A stretch of 31,753 nucleotides of DNA, taken from assembly GCA_964643255.1 (NCBI GenBank), contig CAZXSM010000015.1, positions 1 through 31,753 of the forward strand. The letters run 5' to 3'. The notes beneath the pieces were generated by a model, which ran no database searches, had not been told where the DNA came from, and saw only the letters and a list, made by a program, of their open reading frames with translations. The stretch's first letter is position 1; each line of letters begins with the position of its first letter. The position numbers and the translations under genes were made by a program. Origin of the DNA: JAAYRG01 sp964643255. GTDB taxonomy: Bacteria; Bacillota; Clostridia; Lachnospirales; Lachnospiraceae. Shown one piece after another: positions 15,578-23,859 of this stretch.

Positions 15578-15613
15578 TAAAAAGTTAAACAGGAACCAAT
15601 GCTCCTGTTTAAC
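15578..15613 (-). terminator. Rho-independent terminator of the permease-hydantoinase operon
   Basis: Perfect 11-bp inverted repeat GTTAAACAGGA (15584-15594) / TCCTGTTTAAC (15603-15613), 8-base loop, and a T5 run on the minus strand immediately after. It lies 47 bases after the stop of the hydantoinase-like gene. Confidence 0.93.
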
Positions 15614-15659
15614 TTTAAATAATATTTATGTTTTCTTTTATTGATAAAATATCATTTGA

Positions 15660-17804
15660 TTACATTTCATTCTTAGCAACAATAACAATTACTTCTTCGT
15701 TACTTGCTCTCATCATGAGTTCAGAATCCATTAACATTGTTAGTTGGTCAAGATTCTGAATGCCTTCAAAGTCAACAATCTTAGCACCAATACATAAGTA
15801 TACATCTGGTGTTAGTATAATTTCTGATTTATAAACTAATTGCTCGTTCCAAAGCCTTGCAACTGTAGATCTAACACCAGCAATAGTTGTAGCCTGTGCA
15901 ACAGCGTTAGCTCTTTGCCTTTGGATAAAGCCTTTTGTGTTAATAACTCTGATTTCTTGTTTGTCATCAACTTTATGACCAAATACCCAGTAATAATCAT
16001 TGGACTCAATAAGTTCTGTAGAAGCTTCGTCAATACCCATTGATTCGGCACAAAGCTTTCTAGCTTCATCCTCATCAATTGTTGTTGTAAGGTCTTGAGT
16101 TGCAATTTCTGTAGAACCTGTTGCAATGGCTCTAACCTTTTGTGATTGTGTGTCAACTTCTATCTGAATTTCAACTGAATCAGGGGTAGCTCCGGATTGA
16201 ATAACAGAATCTGTAGCTTCTTGCCTGATTTTCATTATGTCTTCTTGGGTTGGACTTGGGATAACTCTTTCTACAGTATCTCTAACCATTGCTAAAGCAA
16301 CACCAATTGAAGATATTATTTCGGCCTTATCAGCAATTTGATATTGTAAACCAAGTCTTTCAGCTGTTCTTGGTAGAAGTACCTTTGCACCACCACCGCC
16401 ACCAACTAGGGATATTTGACTTCTTTCAACCTTATGTTTATCTGCTAAACCTTCAATTATTTCAATACAAGTATCTGCAGCATTATCTAATACTCCTAAG
16501 GCAGCCTCTTTACCACTCATACCTAAGAATTTGCCTAAGACATTAAAAGCCTTTTTACAGCTTTCTGGATAGCCATAAGAATAATCTCCTTCTTCTACAT
16601 ATCCAAGAGCATTAGCTGCACAAGTTGTAGTTAATGCGTATCTAGAACCGTCTTCAGTTTCAATTGCGATATAGTCTGAAAGGTCTCCTTCAACAGGAGC
16701 TATCTGTACAACTTTTGGATTAACTAACTTTTCTACTTCTGTAAATGCAACATAGGAGAGATTAGCTATATGGCAAGACCTTGGTCCAACATGGATGATT
16801 CGACCATTATTAGCTCTAATCATAGATCCCCCAGCAACGCCTCCTGTGTGAACATCCATTGAGTTTACCATTGTGGGGTGGCCACCAACTACAGCATAAT
16901 CTATCATAGGTCTACCATTTTTAATAACGCCTATATCAGTAGATGTTCCACCAACTTCAAAGAATATACCATTGGACACTTTTAAATACATTAAGGCTCC
17001 AACAGTTGAAGCAGCTGGACCTGATAGCATTGTAAGTACTGGACGCTTCCTCATTTCATCAATATCCATAACACCACCGTCACCTCTCATAATCATAAGT
17101 GGTGCTTCTATACCAGCAGTTTCTACTGCATCCTGTGTAGAATCGGCTGTGTTAATCATAGTTGGAAGGATGGAAGAGTTAATTACTGCAGTTCTTGTTC
17201 TTCTTGTTAAACCATATAACTTAGATATTTCGGAAGCACAAGTTGCCTGAAGATCTTCCTCAAGAGCAACTTCACGAATTAGATTCTCTTCAGTCATATC
17301 GTCAACGCCAAAAGTTTTACTAGCAGCTATAACACTACAACCTTCGTCTTTAAGAGACCTAACAGCCTCTATAACAGTATCTCTATTAAAATCTTTCTTA
17401 CTAATAAATCTATATGATGTTGTAATTTTACGTTTACCAGACTCATCTAGTTCAATATCTTTTATGTCACCTTGTATTCTAGAAAGCCAGCCAGAGAATC
17501 CTCCACTAGCAGTTCCAACAATACCTACTTTAGCAACGTCACCTTCCAGTAATGCATTAGTTGCTTGTGTTGTTGAATGAGCAATAAACACAACTTCTTT
17601 CGGGTCTATACCATTTTCGTCTAAACATTTTCTAAATGATTCAATAACTCCTGCTGAAACTCCTAATTCGTCTTCGTGGGTTGTTGGAACTATACCAACT
17701 CCTATAATCTCATAAGTTGAATTATCAAGAGCAACAGCTTTAGTGTTGGTACCACCTACGTCAATACCAACTCTAACTTTTCTTTCATTATTTGTATTAG
17801 TCAT
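15660..17804 (-). CDS. Hydantoinase/oxoprolinase (HyuA)-family ATPase
   Basis: Members use ATP to open cyclic amides (N-methylhydantoin, 5-oxoproline) or to activate ketones in acetone or acetophenone carboxylases. This 714-residue protein has the actin-fold phosphate loop GIDVGGTNTKA (13-23), a second loop FEVGGTSTDIG near 281-291, GGVAGGSMI, and VGGGGGAKVLLP near 466-477, so the ATPase core is complete. The last ~200 residues (from about 510) I cannot assign. There is no HyuB-type partner subunit beside it, and no carboxylase or racemase. AAGGAGGAAACT precedes the ATG, and the permease stop is only 10 bases upstream, so the pair forms one operon. Substrate unknown; a small ring amide imported by the permease is the simplest inference. 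Confidence 0.85.
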   Translation of the reverse strand: MTNTNNERKVRVGIDVGGTNTKAVALDNSTYEIIGVGIVPTTHEDELGVSAGVIESFRKCLDENGIDPKEVVFIAHSTTQATNALLEGDVAKVGIVGTASGGFSGWLSRIQGDIKDIELDESGKRKITTSYRFISKKDFNRDTVIEAVRSLKDEGCSVIAASKTFGVDDMTEENLIREVALEEDLQATCASEISKLYGLTRRTRTAVINSSILPTMINTADSTQDAVETAGIEAPLMIMRGDGGVMDIDEMRKRPVLTMLSGPAASTVGALMYLKVSNGIFFEVGGTSTDIGVIKNGRPMIDYAVVGGHPTMVNSMDVHTGGVAGGSMIRANNGRIIHVGPRSCHIANLSYVAFTEVEKLVNPKVVQIAPVEGDLSDYIAIETEDGSRYALTTTCAANALGYVEEGDYSYGYPESCKKAFNVLGKFLGMSGKEAALGVLDNAADTCIEIIEGLADKHKVERSQISLVGGGGGAKVLLPRTAERLGLQYQIADKAEIISSIGVALAMVRDTVERVIPSPTQEDIMKIRQEATDSVIQSGATPDSVEIQIEVDTQSQKVRAIATGSTEIATQDLTTTIDEDEARKLCAESMGIDEASTELIESNDYYWVFGHKVDDKQEIRVINTKGFIQRQRANAVAQATTIAGVRSTVARLWNEQLVYKSEIILTPDVYLCIGAKIVDFEGIQNLDQLTMLMDSELMMRASNEEVIVIVAKNEM

Positions 17805-17814
17805 AGTTTCCTCC

Positions 17815-19116
17815 TTATCCGAAATTGAAATAGACTAGAATCAAGTTAATCGCACTTATAATCCATGCCCAAATCAATCCAGTTTTCATAAAGTCTTTAA
17901 CGGAAACTTTAGAGTAGTTAAGTGCCCACATATTCCATGACTGTGTTGGACATGCTGACAAGTTCATTGAAATAGTTGGAACATACATTAAAGTAAAAAG
18001 GAAAGGTGTACTAAAAGTACCAATAGCATTAATAACACCTACTGTAGCTGCACCAGCACCAAATATTGTAAGCGGACCACGGAATAATCCCAAAGGTGCA
18101 AGTATAATAAATACTAGACAAAGTCCTAAAGTTGCTGTAGGTAATATACCACCAAGTATTGGTTCAAAGAAAGGTGCTGCAACACCAGAGATTCTATTAA
18201 ACATTGGTAAGATAAATAAGAAACCTAGCAAACTTGCAACGTCTACTACACCATCAAAGAAGGTACTTGAAATATTACGACTTGCTTGTTCAAAATTAGG
18301 TAGATATCCAGTGATTAGCAGTCCAAACAAGGCTCCTACGATAAAAGCAGGGATTGTAAGCCAACCAAATGCGATTGATAAGGTGGTTGGTATAATAGGA
18401 GTTATAAGAGCTATTGCTGGAATATCTTTATGAGCATCTGGATCATTAGCATCTGTCTGCAGGGCCCAAGCTTTTATTTTCTTCTTTTTAGGCCTCATGT
18501 TAAATATAACCATTAAAGCAACAACAATTAATTGGACTGCCATGGCAGGGAAAGCCCATCTTAAATAAGAATTATCATATGGCATATCAGGGAAAATAGC
18601 TTGCATTTGGCTAAACAAGACAGTATTGATATACATACCACTACCTACACTCATTAAGTAAGTTGTAACTGCCAGGATTTTTGAAACCCCTAAAGACATA
18701 AGAATTGGTAAAACAATGATACCAATTGCTACAACGGCTCCGGCACCAAATGTTGAGGTAAATATAATTCCAGTTACTACTGATAATAAGATAGTTACAA
18801 TTATAGGGTTGTCTCCGCCAAGCTCAGTAACACTTCTGATTAACTTAGCTGCTATTCCTGTATCCACAAGTACTCTTCCGAACCAACTACCAAATATTAC
18901 GTTAACAGCAGTTGCTCCCCAACTTTCTGGTCCGCCTTGGAAAATATCAGTCATAGCTTCGCCCCAGGTTAGTTCTCCACCTATTATAGATAGGGCTGTC
19001 CATATAACAGCCATTACTAGGAAACCAATCATAAGGTTTTTCCCTTTAGCTGCATAAACAATTAGTCCAAAATAGGTGATTAGCAATAGAATTCCTATTA
19101 CTAAATCCATATTCAT
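17815..19116 (-). CDS. Ion-transporter-superfamily permease (GntP/CitMHS-like)
   Basis: A 433-residue polytopic membrane protein with roughly 11-12 hydrophobic segments, in the style of secondary carriers for organic acids such as gluconate, citrate or C4-dicarboxylates. Glycine-rich re-entrant stretches such as GIIFTSTFGAGAVVAIGIIV (about 114-133) and GLFRGPLTIFGAGAATVGV (about 341-359) are typical of this superfamily. The cytoplasmic loop near 205-230 is basic then acidic (RPKKKKIKAW...TDANDPDAHKD). AAGGAGGG lies 8 bases before the ATG at 19116. The hydantoinase-like gene follows 10 bases after the stop, and a good promoter stands about 100 bases upstream. It most likely imports the substrate of that enzyme. 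Exact subfamily and cargo uncertain. Confidence 0.75.
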   Translation of the reverse strand: MNMDLVIGILLLITYFGLIVYAAKGKNLMIGFLVMAVIWTALSIIGGELTWGEAMTDIFQGGPESWGATAVNVIFGSWFGRVLVDTGIAAKLIRSVTELGGDNPIIVTILLSVVTGIIFTSTFGAGAVVAIGIIVLPILMSLGVSKILAVTTYLMSVGSGMYINTVLFSQMQAIFPDMPYDNSYLRWAFPAMAVQLIVVALMVIFNMRPKKKKIKAWALQTDANDPDAHKDIPAIALITPIIPTTLSIAFGWLTIPAFIVGALFGLLITGYLPNFEQASRNISSTFFDGVVDVASLLGFLFILPMFNRISGVAAPFFEPILGGILPTATLGLCLVFIILAPLGLFRGPLTIFGAGAATVGVINAIGTFSTPFLFTLMYVPTISMNLSACPTQSWNMWALNYSKVSVKDFMKTGLIWAWIISAINLILVYFNFG

Positions 19117-19169
19117 TACATATCCCTCCTTAACAAATGATCATTAGTTACAGAAAATGGTGCATAAAT

Positions 19170-19198
19170 CTACTATATTTATTAATAAAAAATAGTAG
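19170..19198. repeat. CTACTAT/ATAGTAG inverted repeat in the permease leader
   Basis: CTACTAT (19170-19176) and ATAGTAG (19192-19198) are 7-base arms around a 15-base AT-rich centre, between the promoter and the ribosome binding site of the permease gene. AAAAATAGTAG recurs at 19283-19293, followed by CTAC at 19301-19304, beyond the promoter. Confidence 0.5.
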
Positions 19199-19212
19199 TA
19201 ATTTTATAATTT

Positions 19213-19241
19213 ATTATACACCACATATTATCTGTTTGCAA
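19213..19241 (-). promoter_or_regulatory. Promoter for the permease-hydantoinase operon
   Basis: On the minus strand TTGCAA (19241-19236), a 17-base spacer and TATAAT (19218-19213), 97 bases before the permease start. Confidence 0.75.
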
Positions 19242-19440
19242 TATTTTGAAATTATTATATACAAAGATTCTTTTAATTATTTAAAAATAGTAGCACTTTA
19301 CTACAAATAAAATATAAGGTATTAGGTTAAATATCAATAATTGCATAAATGAAATGAATTTATCATTTTATCTTAAAAAAACTACTAATAAAACCTTGAT
19401 TTCATGGAATATTAAGAAAAATTTATAAAGAAAAAATAGC

Positions 19441-19469
19441 TTTACAAAAAAACAAGTCCTTGTTAAAAT
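19441..19469 (+). promoter_or_regulatory. Promoter for adhE
   Basis: TTTACA (19441-19446), 17-base spacer, TAAAAT (19464-19469). The -10 hexamer falls inside the first Rex-like palindrome, so a repressor bound there would block RNA polymerase. Confidence 0.6.
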
Positions 19470-19497
19470 ATTATCAAGTTAGTTAAAAAAATAACAA
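19460..19497 (+). promoter_or_regulatory. Two tandem Rex-like operators upstream of adhE
   Basis: Against the known Rex consensus TTGTTAA-N4-TTAACAA, site 1 (19460-19477, TTGTTAAAATATTATCAA) has one mismatch and site 2 (19480-19497, TAGTTAAAAAAATAACAA) has two. Their starts are 20 bases apart, about two helical turns, placing them on the same face. Rex is the NADH/NAD+-sensing repressor of fermentative genes such as adhE. Confidence 0.75.
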
Positions 19498-19540
19498 TCT
19501 TTTAAACTCAATATAAAAACTCATGATGGAGGAAAATAAT

Positions 19541-22150
19541 ATGAGCAAAGTTTATCCTGTTGTAGATAACAAAAAGTCATTAGAAGAAGCTATAAATCAA
19601 AGTAGAAAAGCGCAAAGAGAGTTTTCTACTTTTTCTCAAGAACAAGTTGATAAAATATTTAAGGCAGCGGCAACAGCAGCTAACAAGGCAAGAATTCCAC
19701 TTGCAAAGCTAGCTGTAGAAGAAACAGGAATGGGTTGCGTTGAAGATAAGGTAATAAAAAACCACTACGCATCTGAATATATATATAATGCATACAAAGA
19801 CTCACAAACTTGTGGAGTTGTAGCTGAAGATACATCTTATGGCATAAAAAAGATTATAGAGCCCGTAGGAGTTGTTTCAGCAATTATTCCAACAACTAAT
19901 CCAACTTCAACAGCAATATTCAAGTCCCTTCTAACATTAAAAACTCGTAACAGCATAATAATTAGTCCACATCCTAGAGCTAAGGAGTGTACAATTAGGG
20001 CAGCGAAAATTGTACTTGAGGCAGCAGTAGAAGCAGGAGCACCAAAAAATATTATAAGCTGGATAGATGAACCAAAGCTAGAATTAACCCAGATGTTAAT
20101 GAGTGAATCCGATACAATCCTGGCAACAGGTGGACCAAGTATGGTTAAGTCTGCTTATTCATCAGGAAAACCAGCAATTGGTGTAGGTGCAGGTAACACT
20201 CCAGCAGTTATTGATGATAGTGCAGATATACTTGTGGCAGTAAACTCTATACTTCATTCTAAAACCTTTGACAATGGTATGATTTGTGCATCTGAGCAAG
20301 CTGTTATTGTATTAGATAAGGTTTATGAACAAGTAAAGAAGGAATTTGCTTACCGTAAGGCATATATCCTAAATGATGAAGAAATAGAAAAGGTACGAAA
20401 AACTATTATTATAAATGGTTCATTAAACTCTAAGATAGTTGGCCAAACAGCATATAAAATAGCTAAACTTGCAGGAGTTGATGTTCCAGAAGATACAAAG
20501 ATATTAATTGGTGAAGTTACAAGTACAGATTTATCAGAAGAGTTTGCCCATGAAAAGTTATCACCAGTACTTGCTATGTATAGGGCTAAGAACTTCGATG
20601 ATGCTATAACTAAGGCTGATCAATTAATTAAAGATGGTGGTATGGGCCATACATCATCAATATTTATTGACACAATAAAATGTCAAGACAAATTAAAAAA
20701 ATATCAAAATAAAATGAAAACTTGCAGAGTTATTATAAATATGCCGGCGTCTCAAGGTGGCATAGGGGATATTTATAACTTTAAATTAGCACCTTCTCTA
20801 ACACTAGGTTGCGGAACTTGGGGTGGCAATTCAGTTTCTGAAAATGTTGGCATTAAACATTTGCTAAACATAAAAACTGTTGCAGAAAGGAAAGAAAATA
20901 TGCTTTGGTTTAGAGCACCAGAAAAAATTTATTTAAAAAGAGGATGTCTACCTCTTGCACTAGATGAATTAGGAAGTGTAATGGATAAAAAACGAGTATT
21001 TATTGTTACAGATAAGTTCTTATATCAAAGCGGTTTTACAAAAACAGTAACTAAAAAGTTAGACGAGATAGGTATAGTACATAAAACATTCTTTGAGGTA
21101 GAACCTGATCCAACACTAGCAAGTGCAAGACAAGGGGCCGCAGAAATGTTAGCCTTTGAACCAGATTGTATTATAGCAATTGGTGGTGGAAGTCCAATGG
21201 ATGCTGCAAAAATGATGTGGGTAATGTACGAACATCCAGACGTAGACTTTATGGACTTAAGCATGACCTTTATGGATATTAGGAAACGTGTACAAGGCTT
21301 CCCTAAAATGGGAGAGAAAGCGTATTTCGTAGCAATTCCTACGACAGCAGGAACTGGATCAGAGGTTACACCATTTGCAATAATTACTGATGAAGAGTCA
21401 GGAGTTAAATATCCACTTGCAGATTATGAATTGTTACCAGATATGGCAATTGTAGATGCTGATCTTATGATGAGTGCACCAAAAGGCCTTACTGCATCTT
21501 CAGGTATTGATGCTTTAACTCATGCACTAGAGGCATATGTATCTGTAATGGCAACAGATTATACAGATGGTTTAGCCCTGCAAGCTATAAAAATTATATT
21601 TGAATATCTACCAAGGGCTTATGAAAATGGTCAAGAAGATCCTCTTGCACGGGAAAAGATGGCTAATGCTGCAACTATGGCAGGTATGGCGTTTGCAAAT
21701 GCTTTCTTAGGCGTTTGTCACTCAATGGCACATAAACTTGGGGCATTTCATGGTTTACCTCATGGTATAGCTAATGCCTTACTTATTAATGAGGTTATCA
21801 AATATAATTCAAGTGAACAACCAACTAAGATGGCTACCTTCTCACAATATGATTATCCAAAAGCATTATCAAGATATGCAGAAATTTCCGACTACTTAGG
21901 CTTAGGTGGCAAAGATGATAGGGAAAAAGTTGAAAATTTAATAAATGCTATTAATAAACTTAAAAAGCAAATTGAAATTAAAAGAACTATTAGAGACTAT
22001 GGCGTTAAAGAAGATGCATTCTTAAATAGTCTTGATGAAATGGTAGAGCAAGCTTTTGATGATCAATGTACAGGGGCTAATCCTAGATATCCATTAATGA
22101 GTGAGATAGAGCAAATGTATTTAAATGCATATTATTGGGAGGTAAAATAA
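19541..22150 (+). CDS. adhE: Bifunctional aldehyde/alcohol dehydrogenase
   Basis: Converts acetyl-CoA to acetaldehyde and then ethanol with two NADH, the main NAD+-regenerating step of ethanol fermentation; it usually forms filaments (spirosomes). Domain 1 (about 1-440) is a CoA-acylating aldehyde dehydrogenase with catalytic C249 in GMICASEQ and GVGAGNTPAVID. Domain 2 (about 450-869) is an iron alcohol dehydrogenase with IGGGSPMDAAK, TTAGTGSEVTPFA and the metal-site helices SGIDALTHALEAYVS and AHKLGAFHGLPHG. An ATG 18 bases earlier (19523) overlaps the ribosome binding site GGAGG (19528-19532), so 19541 is chosen, giving 869 residues, a normal length. Tandem Rex-like sites lie just upstream. 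The stop overlaps the following kinase gene. Confidence 0.97.
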   Translation: MSKVYPVVDNKKSLEEAINQSRKAQREFSTFSQEQVDKIFKAAATAANKARIPLAKLAVEETGMGCVEDKVIKNHYASEYIYNAYKDSQTCGVVAEDTSYGIKKIIEPVGVVSAIIPTTNPTSTAIFKSLLTLKTRNSIIISPHPRAKECTIRAAKIVLEAAVEAGAPKNIISWIDEPKLELTQMLMSESDTILATGGPSMVKSAYSSGKPAIGVGAGNTPAVIDDSADILVAVNSILHSKTFDNGMICASEQAVIVLDKVYEQVKKEFAYRKAYILNDEEIEKVRKTIIINGSLNSKIVGQTAYKIAKLAGVDVPEDTKILIGEVTSTDLSEEFAHEKLSPVLAMYRAKNFDDAITKADQLIKDGGMGHTSSIFIDTIKCQDKLKKYQNKMKTCRVIINMPASQGGIGDIYNFKLAPSLTLGCGTWGGNSVSENVGIKHLLNIKTVAERKENMLWFRAPEKIYLKRGCLPLALDELGSVMDKKRVFIVTDKFLYQSGFTKTVTKKLDEIGIVHKTFFEVEPDPTLASARQGAAEMLAFEPDCIIAIGGGSPMDAAKMMWVMYEHPDVDFMDLSMTFMDIRKRVQGFPKMGEKAYFVAIPTTAGTGSEVTPFAIITDEESGVKYPLADYELLPDMAIVDADLMMSAPKGLTASSGIDALTHALEAYVSVMATDYTDGLALQAIKIIFEYLPRAYENGQEDPLAREKMANAATMAGMAFANAFLGVCHSMAHKLGAFHGLPHGIANALLINEVIKYNSSEQPTKMATFSQYDYPKALSRYAEISDYLGLGGKDDREKVENLINAINKLKKQIEIKRTIRDYGVKEDAFLNSLDEMVEQAFDDQCTGANPRYPLMSEIEQMYLNAYYWEVK

Positions 22151-22908
22151 TGAGTATTGATAATATTGATAACATTATAGTAAAGCGAAAAGATAAGATT
22201 ATATATAGAGATGGAGATAAGTTAATTAAATTATTTGGTGATTCATTTTCCAAATCTGATATTCTAAACGAGTCCTTAAATCAGGCAAGAGTTGAAGAAA
22301 CAGGTCTTAATATACCCAAATTACATGAAGTAACCAAAATTGATGGCAATTGGGCTATAATAATGGATTTTATAGAAGGGAAAACCCTAGAAGAGATAAT
22401 AATAGAAAACCCTGAAATGAAAGATGAACATCTAGAAAAGTTTGTAGATTTGCAAATTATGGTTCATGCAAAAAGAGGTCCTTTACTAAACGACCTTCAT
22501 GATAAAATGCGTAGAAAGATATCTGAAACAGGACTGGATGCTACAACTCGCTATGAACTTAACATGAGACTTGCAGGAATGCCTAAGCACCGCAAAGTAT
22601 GTCATGGGGATTTTAATCCAACCAATATAATTATTAACAAGGATGGTCTTCCATACATAATTGACTGGTCTCATGTTACCCAGGGTAATGCATCTGCTGA
22701 TGTAGCAAGAACTTATTTGCTCTTTTATTTACAAGGAAAAGAAGACATTGCTAATGAATATATGAAACTATTTTCTCTTAAAACTGATACAGCTATACAA
22801 TATATTCAAAAATGGATTCCTATTGTAGCAGCTTCACAACTTGTAAAAAACAAGGAAGAAGAAAGAGAGTTTTTACTTAAGTGGATTGATGTAGTTGAAT
22901 ATGAATAG
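22150..22908 (+). CDS. Aminoglycoside phosphotransferase/choline kinase-fold protein coupled to adhE
   Basis: A 252-residue small-molecule kinase fold. The catalytic loop is H152-G-D154-FNPT-N159 (CHGDFNPTN) and the metal-binding aspartate is D172 in IIDWSH. The N-lobe has a plausible Lys (LIKLFG, K27) and the hinge DFIEGKTLEEII. GGGAGG at 22137-22142 is 7 bases before the ATG. The ATG shares its first base with the adhE stop (TAATG), implying translational coupling. A TTG 15 bases earlier would also be open but lies on the Shine-Dalgarno. The fold is known for phosphorylating aminoglycosides, choline, homoserine or sugars. Being tied to adhE argues against a dedicated antibiotic-resistance enzyme; the substrate is unknown. 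A perfect 17-bp terminator follows. Confidence 0.8.
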   Translation: MSIDNIDNIIVKRKDKIIYRDGDKLIKLFGDSFSKSDILNESLNQARVEETGLNIPKLHEVTKIDGNWAIIMDFIEGKTLEEIIIENPEMKDEHLEKFVDLQIMVHAKRGPLLNDLHDKMRRKISETGLDATTRYELNMRLAGMPKHRKVCHGDFNPTNIIINKDGLPYIIDWSHVTQGNASADVARTYLLFYLQGKEDIANEYMKLFSLKTDTAIQYIQKWIPIVAASQLVKNKEEEREFLLKWIDVVEYE

Positions 22909-22949
22909 GTAATAATACTTACAAAAAGGCTTTATTAAAGACAAATATA

Positions 22950-22998
22950 AAAGACAGGAATAAAACAAATAACTTAATGTTTTATTCCTGTCTTTCTT
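22950..22998 (+). terminator. Rho-independent terminator of the adhE operon
   Basis: Perfect 17-bp stem AAAGACAGGAATAAAAC (22950-22966) / GTTTTATTCCTGTCTTT (22979-22995), 12-base loop, followed by a T/C-rich stretch. It is also nearly symmetric for the other strand, but no minus-strand gene is near. Confidence 0.92.
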
Positions 22999-23068
22999 CC
23001 ATTATGGTTCATAATAGTGTATAATTAAAGGATGTATTGTTTTAATATATAAGAGAGGTAATATAATC

Positions 23069-23578
23069 ATGGAATTTAGGAAAGCTAACAAGCAAGATAT
23101 ACCAGATATTTATAAAATTATTAGACAAGCACAAGAATATATGAAAGATAATGGAATTGATCAATGGCAGGATGGTTACCCCAATGAAGATTCTGTTAAT
23201 GCAGATGTAGAGAATTCAATAAATTATGTCTACTGTAAAGATGATAAGGTTGTAGGAACTATTGTTGTACTTTTTGATGGTGAAAAAGATTATAACAATA
23301 TCTACCAAGGCAAATGGCTTACTAATAAGCCATATGCAGCAATTCATCGTGTAGCTGTAGATTATAACATAAAGGGACATGGAACCGCTGGCAAGATGAT
23401 AAGTCATGTGGAAGATATGTGCAAAAGTAAAGGAATAGAAAGTATTAGGGTTGATACCCATAAAGATAATATATCTATGAGAAAAATGTTAAGGAAAAAT
23501 GGTTTTGTCTATTGCGGTATTATTTACTTAGGCAATGGGGCAGAAAGAATAGCTTTTGAAAAGGTTTTGAAGATATAA
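23069..23578 (+). CDS. GNAT family N-acetyltransferase
   Basis: Acetyl-CoA-dependent transferase of 169 residues. The acetyl-CoA pyrophosphate loop is in VAVDYNIKGHGTAGKMI (about 96-112; the K-G-H-G-T-A core corresponds to the family's Q/R-x-x-G-x-G/A). The preceding strand IHRVAVD and the later ESIRVDTHKDNISMRKMLRKN helix are typical of GNAT enzymes. AGAGAGG lies about 10 bases before the ATG. A TATAAT at 23020-23025 may be the promoter, with a poor -35. It sits alone between the adhE terminator and the tRNA. Substrate cannot be predicted from sequence; the family alone is certain. Confidence 0.88.
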   Translation: MEFRKANKQDIPDIYKIIRQAQEYMKDNGIDQWQDGYPNEDSVNADVENSINYVYCKDDKVVGTIVVLFDGEKDYNNIYQGKWLTNKPYAAIHRVAVDYNIKGHGTAGKMISHVEDMCKSKGIESIRVDTHKDNISMRKMLRKNGFVYCGIIYLGNGAERIAFEKVLKI

Positions 23579-23653
23579 TTACTAATAAATAACAATTGAC
23601 AAAATGTAAAGGGAATTTAATAAAACAATAAAAGGCTCGATTCATATTTATCA

Positions 23654-23682
23654 TTGACATATATGAATTAAAAATATAAAAT
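23654..23682 (+). promoter_or_regulatory. Promoter for tRNA-Ala
   Basis: TTGACA (23654-23659), 17-base spacer, TAAAAT (23677-23682), about 46 bases before the mature tRNA 5' end. A second TTGACA at 23596-23601 lacks an equally good -10. Confidence 0.7.
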
Positions 23683-23706
23683 GTTATTAGTCTTAGGATT
23701 TAAAAG

Positions 23707-23727
23707 TAATGGTATTTATTACCATTA
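23707..23727 (+). repeat. Hairpin abutting the tRNA 5' end
   Basis: TAATGGTA (23707-23714) and TACCATTA (23720-23727) form a perfect 8-bp stem with a 5-base loop. The stem ends one base before the tRNA begins, so in the precursor RNA it would stack beside the RNase P cleavage site. Confidence 0.65.
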
Positions 23728-23728
23728 T

Positions 23729-23801
<73 letters not shown>

Positions 23802-23859
23802 TTAATTATGTATATTAGAGAATTCTTTGGTCAATAAGCAAGGGAAGGCATATCAAAAT

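Larger units (their letters stand above)
19117..19540. other. Divergent regulatory region between the permease operon and adhE
   Basis: A very AT-rich stretch of 424 bases without a gene. It contains a minus-strand promoter (19213-19241) with an inverted repeat in its leader, and a plus-strand promoter covered by two Rex-like palindromes (19460-19497). No RNA gene or reading frame is convincing. Confidence 0.75.

Noticed and set aside
15836..16156. Open frames overlapping the hydantoinase-like gene in other frames
   Set aside because: Low-complexity Leu/Gln-rich translation typical of an alternative frame of a real gene; no start signals.
19523..19540. Earlier ATG for adhE
   Set aside because: The ATG at 19523 overlaps the GGAGG that serves the ATG at 19541.
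22135..22149. TTG start 15 bases earlier for the adhE-coupled kinase
   Set aside because: It sits on its own ribosome binding site; ATG 22150 has normal spacing.
23827..23859. TTG start extending the TPR lipoprotein by 11 residues
   Set aside because: It would put a polar extension ahead of the lipoprotein signal peptide.
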